Shown: positions 1 through 7,505, counted from the first letter of the stretch. The stretch: DNA of 15,678 nucleotides from Pseudomonadota bacterium (GCA_023386455.1 JAEWJO010000531.1:1-15678); one strand, 5' to 3'. Translations and numbers: made by a program. Notes: generated by a model from the sequence alone, not told the origin.

Positions 1-75
1 GCTGAAGTCCTCACCGCGTGGCTCTCCGAGCCGCCGCCGAAGCCGACGCCCGCCACCAAGGGAGCCAAGTCGTGA
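1..75 (+). CDS. fliF: FliF, flagellar MS-ring protein (C-terminal 24 residues only)
   Basis: Only the tail of this gene is in the window. Frame 1 is open from the first base and reads AEVLTAWLSE followed by a Pro/Lys/Ala-rich end and a TGA at 73-75. In FliF the extreme cytoplasmic C-terminus carries a short helix of the pattern V-x-x-W-L that docks on the N-terminal domain of FliG, and VLTAWLSE fits that pattern. The stop overlaps the GTG of fliG (GTGA, 72-75), and fliF-fliG is a very common gene order. The identification rests on this short motif plus context; the body of the protein lies upstream of the window. Confidence 0.75.
   Translation, partial: AEVLTAWLSEPPPKPTPATKGAKS
58..64 (+). 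promoter_or_regulatory. Shine-Dalgarno site that fixes the fliG start
   Basis: AAGGGAG lies seven bases before the GTG at 72. It supports starting fliG at 72, inside the fliF stop codon overlap, rather than at the in-frame ATG at 18, which has no such site and would overlap fliF by 58 bases. Confidence 0.7.
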
Positions 76-1073
76 TCCAGTCACTGCCCGGACCGCACAA
101 GGCGGCCATCGCCCTGCTCTCGCTCGATGAAGAGGTCGCGACGATGGTGCTGTCGCGCATGGCGGAGCACGACGTCCGCAAGCTGGTCGACGCGGTCGAC
201 GAGCTCGAGGACGTGAACGGTGAAACGATCCTGAAGGTCCTCGACGAGTACGAGAAGGGTCTCGTCAATCCGCTCGCGATGGTCCGCTCCGGCGGTAACA
301 AGTACGTCCGCAAGCTCGCCGATCGCGCGTTCGGGTACGAGAAGGCGCAGAAGCTGTTCGGCGTCGCGCCGCCGCCGTCCGAACCGCTCCAGCTGCTGCG
401 CACCGCGCGCGTCAACTCGCTCGCACAGCTCCTGACCGAGGAGCATCCGCAGATCGCCGCCGTCGTGATGACGCAGCTCGCACCGAGCGTCGCGGCAAAG
501 ATCCTGAACCTCATGCCGAAGCCGGTCGCCGCCGACCTCGCGACCCGCATCAGCGAGCTCGACGAGATTCCCGAGCATGCCGTCCACGAGGCGTCCGAGA
601 GCCTCGTCCGCGCGCTCGAGGCGGCCGGCGGGCTCTCGGCCACCGATCCTCGCTCGGAGTTCGACGGTCTCGCGTTCTCCGCGGCGATCGTCAACGAGCT
701 CTCGAGCGACGAGGGTGACGAGCTGCTCGGCGTGATCGCCGAGTCGAACGAGAACACGGCATCACGCATTCGCGAGGCGATGTTCACATTCGAGGACCTC
801 CAGCGCATCTCGACGCGAGAGATGGGCGGCCTGCTCCGCTCGATCCAGAGCGAGGTGCTCGTCGTCGCGCTGCAGACCGCGACCCCCGAGCTCCGCGAGC
901 ACTTCCTGTCGTCGCTGTCGCAGCGGGCAGGCGCGACGCTTCGCGACGACCTCGGCGCCGCCGCGCCGAAGCGGCTGTCCGAGGTCGAGGCCGCCCAGCG
1001 CGAGGTCGTCGAGTCCGCGATGAAGCTCGCCACCGAAGGCAAGCTGACGATGCCGGCGCGAGGTAGCGAGTGA
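72..1073 (+). CDS. fliG: FliG, flagellar motor switch protein
   Basis: FliG sits on the cytoplasmic face of the MS ring, forms the top of the C ring and transmits stator torque. The 333-residue product has the normal family length. The middle domain carries the EHPQ motif (about residues 104-107). The C-terminal domain has IREAMFTFEDL, SQRA, LRDDL and RLSEVEAAQ. Aligned by eye with E. coli FliG, the torque-helix residues R281, D288, D289 and R297 correspond to R285, D292, D293 and R301 here, all kept, while K264 corresponds to Q268. I chose the GTG at 72 because it overlaps the fliF stop and follows a good ribosome binding site; translation from the ATG at 18 would add 18 residues unlike FliG. 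It overlaps fliH by 4 bp. Confidence 0.96.
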   Translation: MIQSLPGPHKAAIALLSLDEEVATMVLSRMAEHDVRKLVDAVDELEDVNGETILKVLDEYEKGLVNPLAMVRSGGNKYVRKLADRAFGYEKAQKLFGVAPPPSEPLQLLRTARVNSLAQLLTEEHPQIAAVVMTQLAPSVAAKILNLMPKPVAADLATRISELDEIPEHAVHEASESLVRALEAAGGLSATDPRSEFDGLAFSAAIVNELSSDEGDELLGVIAESNENTASRIREAMFTFEDLQRISTREMGGLLRSIQSEVLVVALQTATPELREHFLSSLSQRAGATLRDDLGAAAPKRLSEVEAAQREVVESAMKLATEGKLTMPARGSE

Positions 1074-1666
1074 GCGACGTCCGCCCGTTCCTGTCGACGA
1101 TCCCGGCGACGAGCGCACCGCGCTCGCTCGGCAGCGCGCTGACCGCCGTGCCGACCGCGCCGGTGACCTCGCCGTGGTCTCCGCGTGGCGCGGACCCGGC
1201 GGCCGCGATCGATACGAAGGCGATCGAGGATGCCGCCCGCGAGCGCGGTCGCGAGCAGGGCCTCGCCGAGACCGCCGAGCTGCGCGCGCGCCTCGGCCGG
1301 GCGATCGCCACGTTCACGTCCGCGCGAGACGCCTTGCACGAGCCCGTCGTCGACAAGATCGCTGCAGCAGCCGCCGCCGTCGTGTCCGCATGGACCGAGA
1401 CCGCGACGCCCGCCGAGCTGTACGCACCGATCGTCAAGAGCTGGCTCGCGAAGCACACCGGCGTCGCGACCGCGCACGTCTGCCCCGCGCACGTCGACGA
1501 GATCAGGGCGCTCGTCGGCGACACACCGATCCAGATCGTCGCCGATCCCGCGCTCCGCGCCGGCGACCTCCGCCTGTCCTCGGCGACGCTCGAGCTCTCG
1601 CACCAGTGGGACACGAGGCTCGGCGAGCTGCGCGAGGCGATCGCCGCCGCACTGGAGAGCGCATGA
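1070..1666 (+). CDS. fliH: FliH, flagellar export ATPase regulator/stalk
   Basis: FliH dimers bind the FliI ATPase N-terminus and tether it to the C ring protein FliN. The 198-residue product starts at a GTG overlapping the fliG stop (GTGA). It begins with a Pro/Ala/Ser-rich region (to about residue 45), followed by a predicted helical stretch with ERGREQGLAE, which resembles the Gly-spaced helix of FliH. The C-terminal half contains DPALRAGDLRLSS and a following basic/acidic helix, matching the FliH/SctL pattern in which an Asp-Pro turn precedes a Gly-containing strand. FliH sequences diverge strongly, so the call leans on position between fliG and fliI plus these features. It overlaps fliI by ATGA at 1663-1666. 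Confidence 0.85.
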   Translation: MSDVRPFLSTIPATSAPRSLGSALTAVPTAPVTSPWSPRGADPAAAIDTKAIEDAARERGREQGLAETAELRARLGRAIATFTSARDALHEPVVDKIAAAAAAVVSAWTETATPAELYAPIVKSWLAKHTGVATAHVCPAHVDEIRALVGDTPIQIVADPALRAGDLRLSSATLELSHQWDTRLGELREAIAAALESA

Positions 1667-2982
1667 ACGCGAACATCCTCGCCCACATGATGCGCGACTG
1701 GGTCGCCCAGAGCCTCGCGCCGCAGCCGGTCGGCTCGGTGCTCGAGGTCGCCGGCACGATCGTCCAGATCGCGATGACCGGCGCGAAGCTCGGCGATGTC
1801 GTCGCGATCGACTCCGAGGTCGGAGACATCCTGTGCGAGGTCGTCGGATTCCGCGATCGCACGCTGCTCGCGATCCCGCTATCGCCCGCGCGCCGGATCG
1901 TCCCCGGCGCTCCGGTGCGCCTGCGCGGCGCGATGTCGACGCTCGCCGCCGGCGACGCGTTGATCGGCCGCCTCATCGATCCGTTCGGCGAGCCGATGGA
2001 CGGGCTGCCGCCGCCGCGCTGCACCGATCGCGTCCCGCTCGATGGCGGCGCGCTGCCGATCGACGAGCGCGGCCAGGTCGACATCCGGTTCGACACCAAG
2101 GTCCGCGCGATCGATGGCCTGCTCACCTGTGGCCGGGGCCAGCGCGTCGGCATCTTCGCCGGCGCCGGCTGCGGCAAGAGCGTGCTCGTCGAGCAGATCG
2201 CCGGCCACGCCGAGGCGGACGTGATCGTCGTCGGCCTCGTCGGCGAACGCGGCCGCGAGGTCCGCGAGCTGATGCAGAGCCCGCGGCGCGACCGCATGGT
2301 GATGGTCGCCGCGACCGCCGACCGCTCGCCGCTCGAGCGCATCCGCGGCGCGCTCGCCGCCACCGCGATCGCCGAGTACTTCCGCGACCGCGGCAAGAAC
2401 GTCCTGCTCGTCCTCGATTCTCTGACCCGGTTCGCGATGGCGCTGCGCGAGCTCGGTCTCGCGCTCGGCGAGCCGCCGGCGACGAAGGGCTATCCGCCGA
2501 GCGTGTTCGCGACGCTGCCGCGCCTGCTCGAGCGCGTTGCCCCTCGCCGCGACGGCGGGTCGATCACCGCGTTCTACACGGTGCTCGTCGAAGGTGACGA
2601 TCTATCCGACCCCGTCGCCGACTCGGCGCGCTCGTTGCTCGATGCCCACATCGTGCTGTCGCGAGAATTGGCGGGCCGCGGTCAGTTCCCCGCGATCGAT
2701 ATCCTGGCGTCCGCGTCGCGCGTCGCCCGCCGCGTGTCGTCGGTCGGACTGCAGAACATCGCGACAAAAGCGCGCGAGCAGCTGTCGCGCCGGCGTCAGG
2801 CCCAGGAGCTGCAAGCACTCGGTGCGTACAACCCAGGCGTCAATCCCGCCCTCGATCAAGCGCTCGCGTTCGGCGACGCCATCGACACGTGGGCACGCCA
2901 GGCACCTCACGAACCCAGCATCTTCGACGCCACCGTTCGCGCGCTCGCCGCCGCGATCGGCCAGGAGCCCCCTCCCCCATGA
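1663..2982 (+). CDS. fliI: FliI, flagellum-specific export ATPase
   Basis: FliI is the hexameric ATPase of the flagellar type III export apparatus, related to F1 beta; it releases substrates from chaperones and helps energise export. The 439-residue product has the usual length. Visible motifs are Walker A GAGCGKS (residues 157-163), GERGREV (184-190), the Walker B region LLVLDSLTRFA (about 238-248), KGYPPSVFATLPRLLER, and ITAFYTVLVEGDDLSDP followed by DAHIVLSRELA and FPAIDILASASRV. The start is the ATG overlapping the fliH stop; a longer open frame begins at 1174 but lies within fliH and has no family similarity. GGAGAG at 1654-1659 is a close ribosome binding site. It overlaps fliJ by ATGA. 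Confidence 0.98.
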   Translation: MNANILAHMMRDWVAQSLAPQPVGSVLEVAGTIVQIAMTGAKLGDVVAIDSEVGDILCEVVGFRDRTLLAIPLSPARRIVPGAPVRLRGAMSTLAAGDALIGRLIDPFGEPMDGLPPPRCTDRVPLDGGALPIDERGQVDIRFDTKVRAIDGLLTCGRGQRVGIFAGAGCGKSVLVEQIAGHAEADVIVVGLVGERGREVRELMQSPRRDRMVMVAATADRSPLERIRGALAATAIAEYFRDRGKNVLLVLDSLTRFAMALRELGLALGEPPATKGYPPSVFATLPRLLERVAPRRDGGSITAFYTVLVEGDDLSDPVADSARSLLDAHIVLSRELAGRGQFPAIDILASASRVARRVSSVGLQNIATKAREQLSRRRQAQELQALGAYNPGVNPALDQALAFGDAIDTWARQAPHEPSIFDATVRALAAAIGQEPPPP

Positions 2983-3410
2983 CGATCCGTCCCCGCGCAG
3001 CCAGGAGCGTCCGCGACCTTCGCACTCGCCTCCGCGACATCGCGGCCGCGTCGCACGCGAACACCGTTGCCGCCCGCGACACGTCGCGTCTCGCCCTCCA
3101 GGACGAGCAGGACGCGCTGGTCCGCCACCTCGACCGCGCGCACGTCGCGCTCGCGAAGGCGCAGTCGATCCACGACCTCCAGATGGTCGACGAGGACACC
3201 GGCGTGCACCGCATCGCGATCGCCGATGCGTCGAAGAAGCTCGACGAGGACACGCAGCAGACCCGCATCAGCGAGGCCGCCCTTCGAGAGCGCGCCCGCC
3301 AGCTTCGCGCCGCCGAGAAGCTCGTCTAGCGCCTCGAGAAAGGCATCGCGACGCGCGAGTCCGCGAACGAGCAGCGCGCGAACGACGACATCAATGCGAG
3401 GCGTCGATGA
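2979..3410 (+). pseudogene. fliJ: fliJ interrupted by an in-frame amber codon
   Basis: FliJ is a small coiled-coil protein that fits the central pore of the FliI hexamer and links it to FlhA. The start is the ATG overlapping the fliI stop. The frame encodes a charged, helical, Ala/Arg/Glu-rich protein with no Pro after the N-terminus, as expected for FliJ. A TAG at 3327-3329 ends the product after 116 residues (AAEKLV). In the same frame a further 26 codons follow, beginning RLEKGIATRE and including ANDDINARRR, which looks like the FliJ C-terminal helix, and end at TGA 3408-3410. That TGA overlaps the next ATG at 3407, repeating the ATGA coupling of the neighbouring genes. Without the amber codon the protein would be 143 residues, close to the family norm. 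It may be a nonsense mutation, a base-call error, or a readthrough site; a truncated but working FliJ is also possible. Confidence 0.8.
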
Positions 3411-4234
3411 TGGCCGGGCTCACGCGCGTGCCGGGACCCGAGCCTCGCGACCGCACCGTCGAGCAAGGCGCCGGCGCGATGCTCTCGAGGTTCGAGATGC
3501 CGCGCGAGGGCGAGCTCGATGCGACACCCGAGATCGACCCGACGACGATCGATACGTCGGCGCCCGACGTCGACACGTCGACCGGCGATGCGACGCGCGC
3601 CGCGCAGGATCTCGTCGCGGCGACGCTGGTCCAGTTCGAGCCACCGGTCGTGCAGCCGATCACGCCGATGCCCGAGACGGTATCGCTGACGACCCCGATC
3701 GAGCAGGCCGTTCATCAGCTGCTCGATCAGATCCAGACGTTCGCGCAGGCCGCGAACGACGAGGTGGCGCCGATCGCGCTCGACGAGATCGACGACGACG
3801 AGGAGTCGCTCGAGGTCTCGCTCTCGCCCGATGCGATCGCCGTCGCGCCCGACGCGCCGCAGAAGCCCGACCACAACGCCGCACCGAGGGGCCCGACCGC
3901 GACGGTCGCCGTTCGAGAGCCCGCGCCGCTGCCCGAGAATCCCAACCCGAGCCACGTCCACCTCGTGCTCGACGACGGCCCCGAGCGCGTCGTCGTCACC
4001 GTCGCCGTGCGCGGCAGCGAGGTCAACGTCGGCCTCCGCGGTGGCGACGACCAGACAGCCGCCTCGCTCGCTCGCAACGCCGCTTCGCTCGACCACGCGA
4101 TGCGCGCGCGCGGGCTCGACCTGACCAGCTTCACGTCCGAGCGCGAGCTCGGGCACGACCATCGCGACCGCGAGGCCCCCGAGCCCCACGAGCGCGAGGA
4201 GACCGAGCAGTTCCGCCTCGAGGAGATCGCATGA
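3407..4234 (+). CDS. fliK: FliK-like hook-length control protein
   Basis: FliK is a secreted ruler that measures hook length and switches export specificity through FlhB. This 275-residue product is shorter than E. coli FliK (about 375). The N-terminal two thirds are low in complexity, rich in Asp, Glu, Pro, Thr and Ala, as typical for FliK. From about residue 184, HVHLVLDDGPERVVVTVAV, then a further Gly-containing strand and a helix with LDHAMRARGLDL fit the compact C-terminal FliK domain (beta strands, then a helix ending in a Gly-Leu turn). The tail is very rich in Glu, Asp, Arg and His. Two ATGs are possible, 3407 (overlapping the fliJ frame stop) and 3410; GAGG at 3398-3401 suits 3410 slightly better. 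The position between fliJ and flgD is the usual one. Sequence conservation is weak, so context carries much of the call. Confidence 0.72.
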   Translation: MMAGLTRVPGPEPRDRTVEQGAGAMLSRFEMPREGELDATPEIDPTTIDTSAPDVDTSTGDATRAAQDLVAATLVQFEPPVVQPITPMPETVSLTTPIEQAVHQLLDQIQTFAQAANDEVAPIALDEIDDDEESLEVSLSPDAIAVAPDAPQKPDHNAAPRGPTATVAVREPAPLPENPNPSHVHLVLDDGPERVVVTVAVRGSEVNVGLRGGDDQTAASLARNAASLDHAMRARGLDLTSFTSERELGHDHRDREAPEPHEREETEQFRLEEIA

Positions 4235-4923
4235 GCATCACCGGAGTCTCGTCGTCGACGCAGTCGACCGACACCACCAGCACGCCCGGCATGAAGGGCA
4301 CGAAGGACGAGTTCCTGAAGCTGTTCATGGCCCAGCTCCAGCACCAGGACCCGTTCGCACCGACCAGCGGCGCGGACATGGTCGCGCAGCTCGCGCAGCT
4401 GTCGAGCGTCGAGCAGGCAAAGCAGACGAACGAGATGCTCGCGGATCTCGCGACCGCGCAGAATGCCGTCGCGAACGCGAACCTCGCGTCGCTCGTCGGC
4501 CGTACCTGCAACGCGACCGCTGCAAACTTCTCGATCGACGAGACCGGTGGCACGCCGCCGCCGCTCGACATCAAGACCGCGTCGCCGACGAAGGAGGCCG
4601 CGATCGTGATCACCGACGCGAACGGCAAGGAGGTGCGCCGCATCCCGATCCCCGATGGCTCGACGCAGGCGTCGATCGCATGGGATGGCAAGGACGCGAG
4701 CGGTGCCGCCGTGAAGCCCGGCAGCTACTCGATCTCCGTCGACGCCGGCAAGTCCACCTCACAGGTCAACGCGTCGTGGAACGGCCGCGTCGACTCTCTC
4801 GAGCTCACCGCGGCAGGCCCGCGGTTGCGCATCGGCGGCGTCCTGATCGCCCCCGGCGACATTCACACCATTGGATCCAGCAACACGATTGGGAGCGAGG
4901 CCGCCACCGGCCGGAAGGCATAA
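4231..4923 (+). CDS. flgD: FlgD, hook cap / hook assembly protein
   Basis: FlgD forms the temporary cap under which hook subunits polymerise and is exported by the flagellar type III system. The 230-residue product has the diagnostic N-terminal block at about residues 25-60: DEFLKLFMAQLQHQDPF followed by MVAQLAQLSSVEQ. Further on are NLASLVGR, a central Ig/tudor-like region with ITDANGKEVRRI and WDGKDASGAAVKPGSYSISV, as in FlgD core domains, and a short Ser/Thr-rich end. The start overlaps the upstream stop (ATGA), with GAGGAG at 4220-4225 as ribosome binding site. flgE follows after two bases. Confidence 0.96.
   Translation: MSITGVSSSTQSTDTTSTPGMKGTKDEFLKLFMAQLQHQDPFAPTSGADMVAQLAQLSSVEQAKQTNEMLADLATAQNAVANANLASLVGRTCNATAANFSIDETGGTPPPLDIKTASPTKEAAIVITDANGKEVRRIPIPDGSTQASIAWDGKDASGAAVKPGSYSISVDAGKSTSQVNASWNGRVDSLELTAAGPRLRIGGVLIAPGDIHTIGSSNTIGSEAATGRKA
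4913..4918 (+). promoter_or_regulatory. Shine-Dalgarno site of flgE
   Basis: GGAAGG is placed seven bases before the ATG at 4926, inside the last codons of flgD. It selects 4926 over earlier in-frame starts that lie within flgD. Confidence 0.6.
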
Positions 4924-4925
4924 CC

Positions 4926-6203
4926 ATGAGCATCACGAACAGTCTCTACATCGGTGTCAGCGGCCTCATGGCCCACGGCGACGCCATCTCGACCGTCGGT
5001 GACAACATCGCGAACACGTCGACCATCGGTTTCAAGCGCTCGCGCGCGAGCTTCAACGATCTGCTCGGCGGCGAGCTCGGAGGTCACCGCCTCGGCGGCG
5101 GCGTCTTCCTCGGCCAGAACCAGACGATGTGGGAGCAAGGCGCGATCACCCAGACCGGCAACCCGATGGACGTCGGGATCCGCGGCGGCGGCATGTTCGT
5201 CGTCCGTGGCAGCCATGGTGGCCGCGACGGCCAGTACTACACGCGCGACGGCCGGTTCCAGCTCGACAACCAGGGCTACATGGTCAACCAGCAGGGCCTG
5301 CGCCTGCAGGGCTACCCAATCACGAACGGCACGCGCGGCACGAGCGTCGGCGACCTGCAGCTCGGCGGTCGCCAGAGCCCGCCGGTTCCGACGTCGAGCG
5401 CGAAGATGACGCTGAACCTCGACGCGAACTCGACCGTTCCCGCCGCGTGGGATCCGACGAACCCGAACGGCACGTCGAGCTACGCGACGTCGATCACCGT
5501 CACCGACTCGCTCGGCGCCTCGCACAAGGTCGAGGTCTACTTCCGCAACCAGGGTGGCGGAAACTTCGAGTGGCACGCGATGGTCGACGGCGGCGAGCTG
5601 ACCGGCGGAACCGCCGGCACGCCGACCGAGGTCGCGAGCGGCACGCTGAGCTTCGACACCACCGGAAAGCTCGCAGCGCAGACGACGACGGCCTCGAGCG
5701 CGAGCTTCCTCAACGCGGCGCCGAACCAGGCGATCGCGTTCGACTTCGGCGACGACCTCGCGAGCGGCGGCACGGGCCTCGAGGGCACCACGAGCTTTGC
5801 CGGGACGTCGTCGGTGACCGCGACCGATGTCGACGGCCGTGGCTTCGGCAACCTCGTCGATCTGAGGATCAACCCCGACGGCACGATCCAGGGCGTGTAC
5901 GACAACGGCGACGACATCCAGCTCGCCAAGCTCGCGCTCGCCGACTTCACGAGCCCCGAGGGCCTCGATCGCCAGGGCGACGGGCTCTACGCCGCGACTG
6001 CCGCGTCGGGTCAGGCGCTCGTCGACGAGGCCGGCACCGGTGCGCGCGGCTCGCTGGTCTCGGGCGCGCTCGAGTCGAGCAACGTCGACCTCGGCACCGA
6101 GCTCGTCACGCTGATCGCGTACCAGCGCGCGTTCCAGGCGAACGCCAAGACCGTCACCACGGCCGACGAGATGATGACCGAGGTGACAAATCTCAAGAGG
6201 TGA
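4926..6203 (+). CDS. flgE: FlgE, flagellar hook protein
   Basis: FlgE is the subunit of the hook, the universal joint between rod and filament. The 425-residue product shows the rod/hook family N-terminus SLYIGVSGLMAHGDAISTVG, then DNIANTSTIGFKRSRASFND, which is the flg_bb_rod signature. The middle contains YYTRDGRFQLDNQGYMVN and LRLQGYP, typical for hook and rod proteins, and Ser/Thr/Gly-rich D1-D2 sequence including ATSITVTDSLGASHKVEVYF. The C-terminus has GALESSNVDLGTELVTLIAY, then QRAFQANAKTVTTADEM, the conserved C-terminal helix. No insertion or truncation is apparent. It ends the first transcriptional block; the next gene is 84 bases away. Confidence 0.96.
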   Translation: MSITNSLYIGVSGLMAHGDAISTVGDNIANTSTIGFKRSRASFNDLLGGELGGHRLGGGVFLGQNQTMWEQGAITQTGNPMDVGIRGGGMFVVRGSHGGRDGQYYTRDGRFQLDNQGYMVNQQGLRLQGYPITNGTRGTSVGDLQLGGRQSPPVPTSSAKMTLNLDANSTVPAAWDPTNPNGTSSYATSITVTDSLGASHKVEVYFRNQGGGNFEWHAMVDGGELTGGTAGTPTEVASGTLSFDTTGKLAAQTTTASSASFLNAAPNQAIAFDFGDDLASGGTGLEGTTSFAGTSSVTATDVDGRGFGNLVDLRINPDGTIQGVYDNGDDIQLAKLALADFTSPEGLDRQGDGLYAATAASGQALVDEAGTGARGSLVSGALESSNVDLGTELVTLIAYQRAFQANAKTVTTADEMMTEVTNLKR

Positions 6204-6211
6204 TCGTCAGA

Positions 6212-6229
6212 CCCGCCGATAGTGGCGGG
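6212..6229 (+). terminator. Small GC hairpin after flgE, possible weak terminator or attenuator
   Basis: CCCGCC (6212-6217) and GGCGGG (6224-6229) form a perfect 6-bp stem around the loop GATAGT, nine bases after the flgE stop. There is no T-run after it, so it is not a classical intrinsic terminator. It could stabilise the 3' end of the upstream transcript or separate the two flagellar transcription units. It sits in the only sizeable gap of the flagellar block. Confidence 0.4.
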
Positions 6230-6259
6230 ACGGACGCGTGGAGTTTCGCGGGATTGACG

Positions 6260-6275
6260 CGGCCCACTCGTTGCA
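6260..6275 (+). promoter_or_regulatory. Candidate sigma-54 (RpoN) promoter for fliM-hsp70 operon
   Basis: CGGCCCACTCGTTGCA matches the RpoN consensus TGGCACGNNNNTTGCA at the essential GG (6261-6262) and GC (6273-6274) with the correct 10-base spacing, and the -12 element TTGCA is perfect; the -24 element differs at two bases. RpoN with an NtrC-family activator drives middle flagellar genes in many proteobacteria. Transcription would start near 6286, only about two bases before the annotated fliM GTG, which is unusually close and lowers confidence. Confidence 0.45.
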
Positions 6276-6287
6276 CAAGCCGGGGAC

Positions 6288-7223
6288 GTGAGCGAAGCGC
6301 AACTGGACCCGGAAGAGGTGGAAGCCATCCAGGCGGCGATGCGCGAGAGCGCACCTCGTCGTACCTCGGCGCCCGCCCCGGCCGAGCCGACGCGCCTGGC
6401 CCTGATCGCCGACGACCGCGTCGCCGAGATCGCGCGCCCCGCGCTGATCAACCTGGCGACGCGTGCGGCACGGCTCGCGAGCAAGTCGCTCCGGCCGAAC
6501 CTGCCCGGGACCTGGCAGCTCGACATCGTCGGCGCCGAGATCCTCGACGGCACCCTCGCGAAGGAGGAGCTGCGCGGTGGCTGGATCGCCGGTCTCGCCG
6601 GCACCGACGGCGCCGAGCTCGCGATCTCCGCCCACGGCGGCGTCATCGATCTCGCCGCCGCCAAGCGCATGGGCGCCGCGACGCCGACCGCCGATCCGGA
6701 CCGCCCGCCGAGCCCCGTCGCGCTGCGCCTGTTCGAGCCGACCGGCAAGATGATCAGCGACGCGTGGACGCAGGCGTGGCTCGATAGCTTCGGCACGAAG
6801 CTCGCCGCATCGGCCGACGTCGGCATCGTGTCGCGCATCATCGAGTCGCGCAGCGTCGTCCGCGTCGCGCTCGCGTTCTCCGGCTCGGTCATCGGCCGCG
6901 CCGCGGTCTACTGCCGCCCCGACATCCTCGCGCCGCGCCCCGCCGCGCTCGCCGCGTTCAAGGCGAACGCCGAGAAGATCGCGAACGCGCTCGCGAACGT
7001 CCCCGTCGAGCTCGTCGTCGAGCTCGGCACGCTGCGCATGCGGCTCAAGGAGCTTCGCTCGCTCGAGCCCGGCGCTCAGTTCACCCTGCGCGGGTTCGTC
7101 GACTCGCGCGTCCCCGTTTACTGCGAAGGCGTGCTCAAGGCGTGGGCACGTCCGGTCGTGTGCCGCGGCGTGCTCGCGGTGCAGATCGAATCGATCGTCC
7201 ACGGACAAGGAACCCGGTCATGA
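6288..7223 (+). CDS. fliM: FliM, flagellar motor switch protein (divergent)
   Basis: FliM forms the middle of the C ring and binds phosphorylated CheY through its N-terminal peptide. This 311-residue protein keeps a degenerate N-terminal motif, LDPEEVEAIQAAM (residues 6-18), where family members have L-S-x-x-E-I-D-x-L-L. The middle region is predicted alpha/beta but lacks an obvious GGxxG CheC-like motif. The C-terminal SpoA/SpoN domain (about 238-302) is clear: VPVELVVELGTLRMRL, LEPGAQF and VLAVQI. The GTG at 6288 is the first start after an in-frame TGA at 6255-6257, and starting later at the Met of residue 18 would delete the N-terminal motif. The ribosome binding site is poor. It overlaps fliN by ATGA. 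A type III secretion SctQ is the alternative, but the flagellar context argues for FliM. Confidence 0.83.
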   Translation: MSEAQLDPEEVEAIQAAMRESAPRRTSAPAPAEPTRLALIADDRVAEIARPALINLATRAARLASKSLRPNLPGTWQLDIVGAEILDGTLAKEELRGGWIAGLAGTDGAELAISAHGGVIDLAAAKRMGAATPTADPDRPPSPVALRLFEPTGKMISDAWTQAWLDSFGTKLAASADVGIVSRIIESRSVVRVALAFSGSVIGRAAVYCRPDILAPRPAALAAFKANAEKIANALANVPVELVVELGTLRMRLKELRSLEPGAQFTLRGFVDSRVPVYCEGVLKAWARPVVCRGVLAVQIESIVHGQGTRS

Positions 7224-7504
7224 GTGATTCCCTCGACAACCCGAGCTTCGACCCGCGCGCGATCGAAGCGCTCCTCCACGACGTCCCGCTCGAGGTCACC
7301 GTCGAGCTGGGTCGCGCCCGCATGAACCTCTCCGAGCTCGCGGCCCACCTCGGGCCCGGCTCGATCATCACGCTCGATACGCCGACCGGTGCGCCGCTCG
7401 ACGTTCGCGTCAACAACCGTCTCGTCGCGCGCGCCGAGGCGATCGCCGTCGGCGAGAAGTGCGGCATCCGCATCGTCGAGCTCGTCGGCGGGAAGGACAG
7501 CTGA
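7220..7504 (+). CDS. fliN: FliN, flagellar motor switch protein
   Basis: FliN forms the bottom of the C ring and docks FliH-FliI export complexes. The 94-residue product is essentially one SpoA domain (about residues 20-90): VPLEVTVELGRARMNLSEL, LGPGSIITLD, then VNNRLVARAEAIAV and CGIRIVELV, all strongly typical of FliN. The ATG overlaps the fliM stop, with AAGGAA at 7207-7212. The length fits the short form of FliN, without the long N-terminal extension seen in some groups. fliO starts one base after its stop. Confidence 0.95.
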   Translation: MSDSLDNPSFDPRAIEALLHDVPLEVTVELGRARMNLSELAAHLGPGSIITLDTPTGAPLDVRVNNRLVARAEAIAVGEKCGIRIVELVGGKDS

Positions 7505-7505
7505 G

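Noticed and set aside
18..71. Longer fliG start at the ATG at 18
   Set aside because: It would overlap fliF by 58 bases and add residues unlike FliG; the GTG at 72 has an AAGGGAG site and the GTGA overlap seen at other junctions.
832..850. Loss of the acidic torque residues in FliG after the FEDL motif
   Set aside because: A first look suggested that the DD before the helix was replaced by Ser-Thr, but counting E. coli FliG from its end shows that D288/D289 are in LRDDL, which is kept here.
1503..2396. Long minus-strand open frames inside fliI, fliG, fliK and others
   Set aside because: They are Arg/Ser/Ala-rich products expected from reading high-GC genes in reverse, with no family motifs, and they lie opposite strongly conserved genes.
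3407..4234. FliK-like gene as a non-flagellar hypothetical protein
   Set aside because: Low-complexity N-terminus, strand-rich C-terminal block and position between fliJ and flgD fit FliK better, although conservation is weak.
6215..6222. GCCGATAG resembling the -10 of a FliA (sigma-28) promoter
   Set aside because: No TAAA-type -35 is found at the required spacing and the sequence is part of the hairpin after flgE.
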